From Hymenobacter terricola (GTDB lineage: Bacteria; Bacteroidota; Bacteroidia; Cytophagales; Hymenobacteraceae), in the NCBI RefSeq assembly GCF_017921975.2, contig NZ_JAGEMO020000020.1, forward strand, positions 1 to 37,848: DNA of 37,848 nt, in the 5' to 3' direction. The position numbers and the translations under genes are program-made. Position 1 is the first letter of the stretch; each line of letters begins with the position of its first letter. This document shows, piece by piece, positions 30,870 through 37,848 of the stretch. Below the pieces are notes generated by a model. That model had not been told where the DNA came from. It saw only the letters and a list, made by a program, of their open reading frames with translations, and did not search any database.

Positions 30870-31937
30870 CTATAATTCCAGCCCGCTCAGTAATTCGATG
30901 TAATCCCGAATGCCCGCCCGTATCTCACTCACCAGAATAAACTCGTCCGGAGTGTGCGAGCGGGCACTTTCGCCCGGTCCCATTTTCACCGTTTCAAACG
31001 GCATCATCGACTGGTCCGACAGCGTCGGCGAGCCGTACATCGTCTTGCCCATCGCCAAACCCTTTCGAATAAGCGGGTGATTTTCACTAATTCGGGAGGA
31101 ATTTAAATGCGTGGAGCGAGGCACAATTTCCGATTCCAAATTTGCTCGCAGGAAATCGACAATTTCCTGGTTCTGATACAGCTCGTTCGTGCGTACGTCA
31201 ATTACAAACTGGCACCGGTCGGGCACCACATTGTGCTGCGTGCCGGCGCTGATTTGCGTCACCGTCGTTTTCACCGGCCCCAGCAACGGCGATACCTGCG
31301 AAAACTGGTGCTTCCGCAGCCACTGAATATCGTCCAGCGCTTTGTAAAGGGCATTTTCGCCTTCCTCGCGGGCGGCGTGGCCGGTTTTGCCGTGCGCTGT
31401 CGCATCCAGCACAATCAAGCCTTTTTCGGCAACGGCCAGGTTCATGCCCGTGGGCTCGCCGACAATTCCCAAGTCAATTTTCCCGAATTCCGGCAGCACG
31501 CCACGAATACCATTAGCACCCGAAATTTCCTCTTCCGCCGTAATGGCGCAAATTAAATTAAACGCATTCGACTTGCCCTGGAAATACCGGAAAGCGGCCA
31601 GCAAACTCACCGCCGAAGCACCCGCATCGTTGCTCCCCAGACCGGTCAATTTATCCCCTTCCAGCACCGCGCCGAAGGGGTCGTATTTCCAGCCCGCACC
31701 GGGCTTCACGGTGTCGTGGTGCGAGTTGAGCAAGATGGTGGGCTTACGCCCGTCGAAGTGCTGCGAAACGGCCCACACATTATTCTGCCGGTGTTTCGCC
31801 GTTATGCCATGCGCCGCCAGGAACTCCTGAATTAGCGACGCGGTATTGGCTTCTTCCCGCGAAAAGGAAGGCGTCTGAATCAGCCGAACTAACAAGTCAA
31901 TGGCGTCATTGCTCAGCCGATTTATTAATTCAGACAT
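30870..31937 (-). CDS. argE: M20 deacetylase of arginine synthesis (N-acetylornithine/N-acetylcitrulline deacetylase)
   Basis: 355 residues of the M20 family. Metal ligands in order: His in LLNSHHDTVKP, Asp in GLGSNDAGAS, Glu pair in ITAEEEISG, Glu in GEPTGM and His near the end in ARSHTPDEF. In Bacteroidota using acetylornithine carbamoyltransferase the deacetylase acts on N-acetylcitrulline; the length and context fit, but the sequence alone cannot separate this from acetylornithine. It overlaps argB by 13 bases. Confidence 0.9.
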   Translation of the reverse strand: MSELINRLSNDAIDLLVRLIQTPSFSREEANTASLIQEFLAAHGITAKHRQNNVWAVSQHFDGRKPTILLNSHHDTVKPGAGWKYDPFGAVLEGDKLTGLGSNDAGASAVSLLAAFRYFQGKSNAFNLICAITAEEEISGANGIRGVLPEFGKIDLGIVGEPTGMNLAVAEKGLIVLDATAHGKTGHAAREEGENALYKALDDIQWLRKHQFSQVSPLLGPVKTTVTQISAGTQHNVVPDRCQFVIDVRTNELYQNQEIVDFLRANLESEIVPRSTHLNSSRISENHPLIRKGLAMGKTMYGSPTLSDQSMMPFETVKMGPGESARSHTPDEFILVSEIRAGIRDYIELLSGLEL

Positions 31938-32710
31938 AACGTCGTTTTTAATTCCTCGTTGATGTACAATGCATGCTCAATTATTACTTTATCGACGCCG
32001 AATTGCAAGGCATCAAACGCATTTTCTAATTTCGGCAGCATCCCATCGGCAATAATTCCGCTTTCTTTCAATTCAGCGTAATCAGCCAGATTGATTTTTG
32101 TAATCACGGAATTCTCGTCAGCCACGTCGGTCAGCACGCCTCGCTTTTCGAAGCAGAAATGCAGCGCTACCGCGTATTGCTTGCTCAGAGCCTTAGCTAC
32201 CGAAGCAGCAATTGTGTCTGCGTTGGTATTTAATAGCTGGCCGTGCCCGTCGTGGTTAATTGGGCAGAATACCGGCGTCAATCCCAGCATTAGAAACTGA
32301 TGAATAAGGTTTGTATTCACGCTGGCCTCGCTCAAATCGCCGACAAAGCCATAGTCGATTTCGCGCACCGGCCGCTTCACCGCTTGAATCACGTTTCCAT
32401 CGGCACCACTGAGGCCCAAGGCATTGACACCGTGGCTTTGCAAGGCTACTACAATTTGCTTATTGGTCTTGCCGGCGTAGAACATCGTCACCAAGTCCAG
32501 GGCGACGGCGTCCGTAATTCTTCGGCCATTAACCATTTTCGGGGCGATGCCCAAATTCTTCATCATTTCGCTGGCGCCTTTGCCGCCGCCGTGCACCAAT
32601 ATTTTCGGGCCGCTTATTTCGGAATATAGCCGCAGAAATTCCTGCAAATCCGACTCGTGGTCAATTATGCCGCCGCCTATTTTAAATATTTTTAATTCGC
32701 GCTTCATCAC
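31925..32710 (-). CDS. argB: Acetylglutamate kinase
   Basis: 261 residues, second step of arginine synthesis. The amino-acid kinase markers are KIGGGIIDH near the start, VHGGGKGASEMM, GLSGADGN, and NTNADTIAASVA for nucleotide binding. Starts at 32710 or 32707 (Met-Met-Lys-Arg); both sit behind a probable minus-strand promoter. First gene of argB-argE-argH. Confidence 0.95.
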   Translation of the reverse strand: MMKRELKIFKIGGGIIDHESDLQEFLRLYSEISGPKILVHGGGKGASEMMKNLGIAPKMVNGRRITDAVALDLVTMFYAGKTNKQIVVALQSHGVNALGLSGADGNVIQAVKRPVREIDYGFVGDLSEASVNTNLIHQFLMLGLTPVFCPINHDGHGQLLNTNADTIAASVAKALSKQYAVALHFCFEKRGVLTDVADENSVITKINLADYAELKESGIIADGMLPKLENAFDALQFGVDKVIIEHALYINEELKTTLCLN

Positions 32711-32773
32711 TGCTTCACATACACCCAGCCCCGAAGGCCGGCGGCGGTTAATTCAAAAATAATACGAGAAAGG

Positions 32774-32804
32774 TTGCAGGCAAAAGTAGGGGCTTTTACC
32801 TTTG
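32774..32804 (+). promoter_or_regulatory. Strong Bacteroidota-type promoter toward the argA-like gene
   Basis: TTG (32774-32776), exactly 20 bases, then TACCTTTG (32797-32804): a full match to the TTG/TAnnTTTG pattern. Transcription would begin near 32811, about 320 bases before the first gene. Confidence 0.75.
32781..32788 (-). promoter_or_regulatory. Probable -7 element of the argB promoter
   Basis: TACTTTTG on the minus strand matches TAnnTTTG. Upstream at the -33 distance is TTC, not TTG. It lies inside the plus-strand promoter, so the two polymerases would compete. Confidence 0.5.
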
Positions 32805-32810
32805 CGGCAG

Positions 32811-33130
32811 AATTGAACCACTTGGTTCGCTGCTTCGTTAGAGCGCCGAATCGACATAGTTTTGGCCATGCCCCTCCCCGTTTCCATGTCCCCGATGCTT
32901 ACTTCCGCCGCTTGGCGCGGGGTGGCTGGCGTGTGCAAAACGGCTTGCGCTCTGGTGCGACGACCCTAGCGGCTTCAACAGCCGCATGTTGGCCCCTTGG
33001 CCAGCCCTTTTGAGCCGGGCCAGTATCCGCTCAACTTACAGACAGGTTTGGGCTTTAGCAGGAATCCCCCGTATAAACTACAACGGGTTTCCGGACAGCC
33101 ACGCATCTATCCCTAAGTATCTTATAATCA
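32811..33130 (+). other. Long untranslated leader or small-RNA region before the argA-like gene
   Basis: A 320-base stretch between the promoter and the argA-like start. No convincing frame fills it; an ATG at 32868 gives only a short peptide. CCCGT and ACGGG flank 10 bases at 33068-33087, a weak hairpin with TTT. I find no known riboswitch pattern. It could be a regulatory leader or an independent RNA. Confidence 0.4.
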
Positions 33131-33745
33131 ATGACAATTCGGGTTGCAACGGAGGCGGACGCTCAGTACGCTGAACAATTATGCCAATGGTATGTCGAGT
33201 CGGCCAAAACGCGCGGCACCGGTATCGCCAAGCGCGAGCCGGCCTACGTGGCCAAAAAGATGGCCAGCGGTGACGGCATCATCGCCTTTGTCGACGGCGA
33301 CCTGGCGGGTTTTTGCTACATCGAAACCTTTGACGATAAGACTTTTGTCGTCAACTCGGGTCTGATTGTGAACGCCGAAATCCGCAAGGGCGGCGTGGGA
33401 CGGGCCATCAAGCAGGCCGTGTTCGAACTCTCGCGCACCAAGTACCCGCAGGCCAAGATTTTTGGTATTACAACCAGCCTGGCGGTGATGAAAATCAACA
33501 CCGACCTCGGCTACGAGCCCGTCACGTTCTCGGAGCTTACCACCAGCGAAGACTTCTGGAAAGGCTGCAAGAGCTGCAAAAACTATGGTATCCTGATGGA
33601 GAACGAGCGCAAAATGTGCCTCTGCACGGGCATGCTGTTCGAAGCACCCGATGCCCTCGTGCAACTCCAGGTACCCGATTTCGCCGCCGAAGCCGCTGCT
33701 TCTCAATCCATTTCCCCTGACTCCGCATCCGATTCTGCATCATGA
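33131..33745 (+). CDS. GNAT N-acetyltransferase, probable N-acetylglutamate synthase
   Basis: 204 residues. GNAT motifs: VVNSGLIVNAEIRKGGVGRA (A motif, acetyl-CoA loop R-x-x-G-x-G variant), then IFGITTSLAVMKINTDLGYE. A Cys-rich segment CKSCKNY...MCLC (four Cys) may bind zinc. It overlaps argG by four bases (ATGA), so coupled translation is expected. Acetylglutamate synthase function is inferred from this fixed position in the cluster. The Ser/Asp-rich tail is not conserved. Confidence 0.8.
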   Translation: MTIRVATEADAQYAEQLCQWYVESAKTRGTGIAKREPAYVAKKMASGDGIIAFVDGDLAGFCYIETFDDKTFVVNSGLIVNAEIRKGGVGRAIKQAVFELSRTKYPQAKIFGITTSLAVMKINTDLGYEPVTFSELTTSEDFWKGCKSCKNYGILMENERKMCLCTGMLFEAPDALVQLQVPDFAAEAAASQSISPDSASDSAS

Positions 33746-34932
33746 AGAAAAAAGCCATTCTCGCCTATAGCGGCGGCCTCGACACCTCGTTTTGCGCTGT
33801 GTATCTGTCGCGCGACCTCGGCCTGGAAGTGCACACCGTCATCGTCAATTCCGGCGGCTTCACGGCCGAGGAGCTGACCGCCATCGAGAAGCGCGCCTAC
33901 GAGCTGGGCTCGGTGAAGCACGAGGTAATTGACGTAACCACGCGCTTCTACCGCGACTGCCTGCGCTACCTGCTGTTCGGCAACGTGCTGAAAAACGACA
34001 CCTACCCGCTGAGCGTGAGCGCCGAGCGCATGTTCCAGTCGCTGGCCATTGCCGAGTACGCCCGCGCCAATGAGGCCGACTACATCGTGCACGGCAGCAC
34101 CGGAGCCGGCAACGACCAGGTGCGCTTCGACGTGGCCTTTTCAGTCATCTCCCCCAAAACCGAAATCCTTACGCCCATCCGCGACCTGAAGCTGTCGCGC
34201 CAGGCGGAGATTGAGTACCTGCAAAAAGCGGGCTTCGAGATGAGCTGGGAAAAGGCCCGCTACTCCATCAATAAAGGCATCTGGGGCACCAGCGTGGGCG
34301 GCGTCGAAACGCTGACCTCACACGAGGCGCTACCGGAAAGTGCCTACCCGTCGCAATTGCAGCGGCAGGATTCGGAGCGCGTGGAAATCACCTTCGAAAA
34401 AGGCGAGCCCGTGGCGCTGAATGGCGAAACGATGGACCCGGTGGCCCTGATTCAAAAGCTGAACGAGTTGGGCTCGGCCTTCGCCATCGGCCGCGATATT
34501 CATGTGGGCGATACCATCCTGGGCATCAAGGGTCGGGTGGGTTTTGAGGCTCCCGCGCCGCTCATCCTCATTAAGGCGCACCATTTGCTGGAGAAGCACA
34601 CCAGCACCCGCTGGCAGCTGCTGCACAAGGACTACATCGCCAACTGGTATGGCACCTTGTTGCATGAAGCTCAATACCTTGACCCAGTGATGCGCGACAT
34701 GGAGGCCTTCCTGGAATCGTCGCAGAGCCACGTTTCAGGCAAGGTGTTCGTCAACCTAAAGCCGTATCAATTTGAGTTGCTCGGCATCGAGTCGAAATAC
34801 GATATGATGCAGTCGAAAGTGGCGACCTACGGCGAGGAAAACAACGCCTGGGATGCCCGCGACGCCCGTGGTTTTATCAAGATTTTTGGCAACCAGCTGA
34901 AAATTAGCGCCAGCCTGCACGATGAAAATTAA
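33742..34932 (+). CDS. argG: Argininosuccinate synthase
   Basis: 396 residues, the usual length. The ATP-pyrophosphatase P-loop is ILAYSGGLDTS at the start; DYIVHGSTGAGNDQVRFD and YSINKGIWGTS are substrate sites. Condenses citrulline and aspartate with ATP. ATG overlaps the argA-like stop; it also overlaps argC by 11 bases. Confidence 0.97.
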   Translation: MKKKAILAYSGGLDTSFCAVYLSRDLGLEVHTVIVNSGGFTAEELTAIEKRAYELGSVKHEVIDVTTRFYRDCLRYLLFGNVLKNDTYPLSVSAERMFQSLAIAEYARANEADYIVHGSTGAGNDQVRFDVAFSVISPKTEILTPIRDLKLSRQAEIEYLQKAGFEMSWEKARYSINKGIWGTSVGGVETLTSHEALPESAYPSQLQRQDSERVEITFEKGEPVALNGETMDPVALIQKLNELGSAFAIGRDIHVGDTILGIKGRVGFEAPAPLILIKAHHLLEKHTSTRWQLLHKDYIANWYGTLLHEAQYLDPVMRDMEAFLESSQSHVSGKVFVNLKPYQFELLGIESKYDMMQSKVATYGEENNAWDARDARGFIKIFGNQLKISASLHDEN

Positions 34933-35902
34933 GGCCGGCATCGTGGGCGGGGCCGGCTACACGGCCGGCGAGCTGATTCGCATTCTGCTGCACCACGAGT
35001 TCGTAGAGCTGGGCGGCATCGTGAGCTCGTCGAACGCGGGCAACCCGGTGTACCAGGTGCACGACGACCTCGTGGGCGAAACCGACCTGACCTTTGCCTC
35101 CGAGCTGGTCGGCGACGAGGACGTGGTGTTTCTGTGCCTGGGCCACGGCAATTCCAAAGCCTGGCTGCACAAAAACGCGCTGCCCGAAACCACGCACATC
35201 ATCGACCTGAGCAACGATTTCCGCCTGACGGCCGATGCCGGGTTTGAAGGTCGTGAGTTCGTCTACGGTCTGCCGGAGCTGAACAAAAGCCGCATCCAGC
35301 AGGCCCGGAACATTGCGAATCCCGGGTGTTTCGCCACGGCCATTCAGCTGGCATTACTGCCGCTGGCCAAGGCCGGCAAGCTCACCGACGACATCCACGT
35401 TTCGGCCATCACCGGCTCGACCGGCGCGGGCCAGAGCCTGGCGGAAACGGTGCATTTCTCGTGGCGCACCAACAACGTGTCCATCTACAAGCCATTTACG
35501 CACCAGCACCTCGGCGAAATCGGCGAGAGTCTGGCGCAGTTCCAGCCACAGTCAGATTCTGAAATTCACTTCATCCCCTACCGTGGCAATTTCTCGCGGG
35601 GCATTTTCGCCAGCGTCTACACGCCCTCGGATTTGACGCAGGACGAGGCGCGGGAGCTGTACCGGAATTTCTACGCCGACGCGCCGTTTACCACGGTTTC
35701 GGACAAGGAAATTCATTTGAAGCAGGTGGTGAACACCAACAAATGCCTGCTGCACGTGCAGAAACAGGGCAAGCAATTATTGATTACCTCGGTAATTGAT
35801 AATCTGGTGAAAGGCGCGTCGGGCCAGGCGGTGCAGAATATGAATCTGCTGTTTGGCCTGCCGGAAACGACGGGGTTGATGAGTAAGGCTTCGTTTTTTT
35901 AG
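34922..35902 (+). CDS. argC: N-acetyl-gamma-glutamyl-phosphate reductase
   Basis: 326 residues. Nucleotide-binding start IVGGAGYTAGELIRIL; catalytic Cys in IANPGCFATAIQ; SAITGSTGAGQS and HQHLGEI (catalytic His region). Reduces the acyl phosphate made by argB. Short type of ArgC, typical of Bacteroidota. Confidence 0.96.
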   Translation: MKIKAGIVGGAGYTAGELIRILLHHEFVELGGIVSSSNAGNPVYQVHDDLVGETDLTFASELVGDEDVVFLCLGHGNSKAWLHKNALPETTHIIDLSNDFRLTADAGFEGREFVYGLPELNKSRIQQARNIANPGCFATAIQLALLPLAKAGKLTDDIHVSAITGSTGAGQSLAETVHFSWRTNNVSIYKPFTHQHLGEIGESLAQFQPQSDSEIHFIPYRGNFSRGIFASVYTPSDLTQDEARELYRNFYADAPFTTVSDKEIHLKQVVNTNKCLLHVQKQGKQLLITSVIDNLVKGASGQAVQNMNLLFGLPETTGLMSKASFF

Positions 35903-35909
35903 GCTAACA

Positions 35910-35957
35910 GAACGTCATGCTGAGCGAAGTCGAAGCATCTCTACCGCTTCGTTGAAT
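35910..35957. repeat. Dispersed palindromic repeat, single arm
   Basis: GAACGTCATGCTGAGCGAAG and TCGAAGCATCTCTACCGC match the left arm of the element at 10281. It follows argC and precedes an A/T-rich gene. Confidence 0.7.
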
Positions 35958-35977
35958 AATTTAAAGCCCTTAACCTC

Positions 35978-36535
35978 GTGACTCGTCTCGCCTCTATAGT
36001 CGCACTGTTACTGATGCTGCCGCTATCAAGCTATAGAAGCAGAGACATTGATACTGAAAAATTCTTAAATTTTCTTGCAGCACTCGAAAATAATTCGACG
36101 TTTAATTATTTCACAGTCATCAAAGTGAAAGACTTGAACACAGGCCTGACTAAAGAGATATGCACAAAAGGAAATTTCGTTTCCGGGGCTTTGCATATCG
36201 AGCTTGACGCAGACTATGACAGCAAAGGAGAACAGAAAGTTTTGAATTTTGCTAAAAACAGAAGGAATAGATATTTTGAGTTTAAGAATAAAAAAGCCTT
36301 AGAAAATATCTCATTTTTGAAATACAATCCAGGGGGAGTTACTAAGATTCAAGCTGAGTTCAACTTTGATAAAGTAGTAGCTACAATCAGAAAAGAGAAT
36401 AAATATTCAATCCGGCTTCCTAATAGTAAGATGGCATATTTTGCTCATAATCTGTTTAATCGGGGAATATTATCAGGTGAAAGTGCTTGTTTCGGCGGAA
36501 CGCTGGAATATGTTGATAGGACTAAAAGCAAATAG
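35978..36535 (+). CDS. Unrecognised A/T-rich secreted protein
   Basis: 185 residues, GTG start at 35978. A hydrophobic N-terminus (LASIVALLLMLPLSS) looks like a signal peptide. The body has YFTVIKVKDLNTGLTKEIC and FGGTLEYVD and no family I know. Codons are rich in A and T (AAA, ATA, TTT), unlike the neighbours. It interrupts argC and argD, so it is probably a recent insertion. Confidence 0.65.
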   Translation: MTRLASIVALLLMLPLSSYRSRDIDTEKFLNFLAALENNSTFNYFTVIKVKDLNTGLTKEICTKGNFVSGALHIELDADYDSKGEQKVLNFAKNRRNRYFEFKNKKALENISFLKYNPGGVTKIQAEFNFDKVVATIRKENKYSIRLPNSKMAYFAHNLFNRGILSGESACFGGTLEYVDRTKSK

Positions 36536-36544
36536 ACAAAAACC

Positions 36545-37678
36545 ATGGACCTCTTCAACGTTTACCCCCTCGTCAACATCACGCCCGTGCGCGCACTCGG
36601 CGCGAAACTCTGGGACGACCAGGGCCAGGAGTACCTGGATTTCTACGGCGGCCACGCCGTGATTTCCATCGGCCACAGCCACCCGCACTACGTGCAGCGC
36701 CTCACGGAGCAGCTGCGAAACATCGGCTTTTACTCCAACTCGGTGCAGATTCCGATTCAGCGCGAGCTGGCCGAGAAGCTGGGCCGCGTATCGGGCTACC
36801 CGGATTACTCGCTGTTTCTGTGCAACTCCGGGGCCGAGGCCAACGAGAATGCGCTAAAGCTGGCCTCGTTCCACACCGGCAAAAAGCGGGTCATAGCATT
36901 CAAGGGCGCGTTTCACGGCCGCACCTCGGGCGCGGTAGCCGCCACCGACAACCCCAAAATTGTGGCCCCCTTCAACGCCGACCACGCCATTTCCTTCGTC
37001 GATTACGACCTGAAAGCGGTAGCCGAAATCCTGCGCGGCGGCGATGTCTGCGCTGTGATTATCGAGCCGATTCAGGGCGTGGGCGGCATCATTATGCCTT
37101 CCGATGACTTCCTGCAAGGCCTCTCGCTTCTGTGCGGCGCCCACAACGCACTTCTGATTGCCGACGAGGTACAGAGTGGCTACGGCCGCAGCGGCGAGTT
37201 CTTCGCGCACCAGCACGCCGGCATCCGGCCCGATATCATTTCCGTGGCCAAGGGCATGGGCAACGGCTTCCCCATCGGCGGCATCCTGATTGCACCCGAG
37301 CTGAAAGCCTCCTACGGGCTACTGGGCACCACTTTCGGCGGCAACCACCTGGCCTGCGCCGCCGCCCTGGCCGTGCTCGAAGTCATCGAAGACGAGCACC
37401 TGTTGGCCCACGCCACCGAGCTAGGCGATTACCTGCGCACGGAGCTGCTGGCCCACGCCGGTGCCGAAGAAATTCGCGGTCGCGGCCTAATGGTGGGCAT
37501 TAAATACGACTTCCCCATCAAGGAAATCCGCGACAAGCTGCTGTCGGAATTCCATATTTTCGTGGGCAACGCCTCCGACCCCACGGTGCTCCGGCTGCTG
37601 CCGCCGCTGAACATCACGAAGGCGGAGGTTGACCGGTTTCTGGGGGCGCTGTATGCGCTGGTTTCCGTGACCGCCTGA
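36545..37678 (+). CDS. argD: Acetylornithine aminotransferase
   Basis: 377 residues, class III PLP transaminase. PLP site LIADEVQSGYGRSGEF and Schiff-base Lys in ISVAKGMGNGFPIGG. HAVISIGHSHPHYVQRL and GTTFGGNHLACAAALAV also fit. Makes N-acetylornithine. The gene starts at ATG 36545, 10 bases after the A/T-rich gene. The carbamoyltransferase gene that should follow is not in this window. Confidence 0.95.
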   Translation: MDLFNVYPLVNITPVRALGAKLWDDQGQEYLDFYGGHAVISIGHSHPHYVQRLTEQLRNIGFYSNSVQIPIQRELAEKLGRVSGYPDYSLFLCNSGAEANENALKLASFHTGKKRVIAFKGAFHGRTSGAVAATDNPKIVAPFNADHAISFVDYDLKAVAEILRGGDVCAVIIEPIQGVGGIIMPSDDFLQGLSLLCGAHNALLIADEVQSGYGRSGEFFAHQHAGIRPDIISVAKGMGNGFPIGGILIAPELKASYGLLGTTFGGNHLACAAALAVLEVIEDEHLLAHATELGDYLRTELLAHAGAEEIRGRGLMVGIKYDFPIKEIRDKLLSEFHIFVGNASDPTVLRLLPPLNITKAEVDRFLGALYALVSVTA

Positions 37679-37815
37679 CGTTGCGCCTCACCCCCGGCCC
37701 CTCTCCGAAAAGGAGAGGGGGGACTAGCTTCTAGCTTTTAGTCTTAGCTTTTTACACCCAAGCCGCCGTGGCTCCCCTCTCCTTTTCGGAGAGGGGCCGG
37801 GGGTGAGGCGCAACG
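37679..37815. repeat. MITE-like inverted repeat (42-bp perfect arms)
   Basis: The left arm (37679-37720) and right arm (37774-37815) are exact inverses. Each contains CCCCTCTCCGAAAAGGAG and a CGCCTCACCCCCGG part. The element begins directly after the argD stop. Each arm is self-complementary too. Confidence 0.9.
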
Positions 37816-37821
37816 CCACAA

Positions 37822-37848
37822 CGACCCCCCCCAGCCCCCCCCCCCCGA
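37822..37848. other. C-rich run at the window edge
   Basis: Two runs of C, of 9 and 12 bases, end the window. This may be real or an assembly edge artefact. Confidence 0.5.

Noticed and set aside
32774..33013. 79-codon plus-strand frame in the arginine leader
   Set aside because: The start lies inside the promoter itself, and the composition shows no protein signal.

Overview
The window looks like a chromosomal segment of a GC-rich member of the Bacteroidota, most likely Hymenobacter or a close relative (inference). The pointers are a type IX secretion tail at the left edge, a DUF4270 lipoprotein, promoters of the Bacteroidota type (TTG, about 20 bases, TAnnTTTG), the N-acetylated arginine pathway layout, and a dispersed palindromic repeat seen six times.

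Layout. 1-250: end of a T9SS-secreted protein and a terminator. 370-5962 (all minus strand): an RNA-repair/RNA-quality-control island. In transcription order it holds Ro60 (TROVE; interrupted by one in-frame TAG), a tandem array of five small RNAs (C, D, E, F, G), a PcfJ-like protein, two more small RNAs (B, A) and the RNA ligase RtcB. 5963-6765: repeats, terminators and a small promoter-driven transcript. 6766-8832: class IV histone deacetylase-like protein and a J-domain protein. 8847-17133: heavy-metal efflux locus (sensor kinase and response regulator divergent from a CusA/CzcA-TolC fusion and its adaptor). 17282-20851: Rieske lipoprotein, monooxygenase, and a TetR-controlled pair of alpha/beta hydrolases. 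20928-24137: RecE-like nuclease, DUF4270 and kelch lipoproteins. 24345-29240: EamA transporter, TonB-dependent receptor, DM13 lipoprotein, beta-barrel and TPM proteins. 29326-37678: arginine biosynthesis, argB-argE-argH on minus and argA-like, argG, argC, argD on plus, driven from overlapping divergent promoters.

The most interesting part is the RNA island. Folding by eye shows that the small RNAs are Ro60-type Y RNAs. Each has a long closing stem with a conserved motif (UGCCGUAG opposite UGUUGC, with a bulged U) and then UACUUCG. Most carry a circularly permuted tRNA-like body: anticodon arm, T-arm, 3' acceptor strand, a short loop, 5' acceptor strand, D-arm. The permutation point is between the D-arm and the anticodon arm, where the Y stem emerges. 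Several units present the anticodon loop of a different tRNA: Arg(ACG)-like in A, Asp(GUC)-like in B, Trp(CCA)-like in D, Lys(UUU)-like in F, Tyr(GUA)-like in G; E has Leu-like halves. With RtcB, an enzyme that reseals broken tRNAs, alongside, I infer that the RNAs act as tRNA mimics (decoys, sensors or guides) in a response to tRNA damage, perhaps by anticodon nucleases. The parts (Ro60, Y RNA, RtcB) are known to co-occur in bacteria; the multi-isoacceptor array is the part that seems new. No computational folding or database search was possible.
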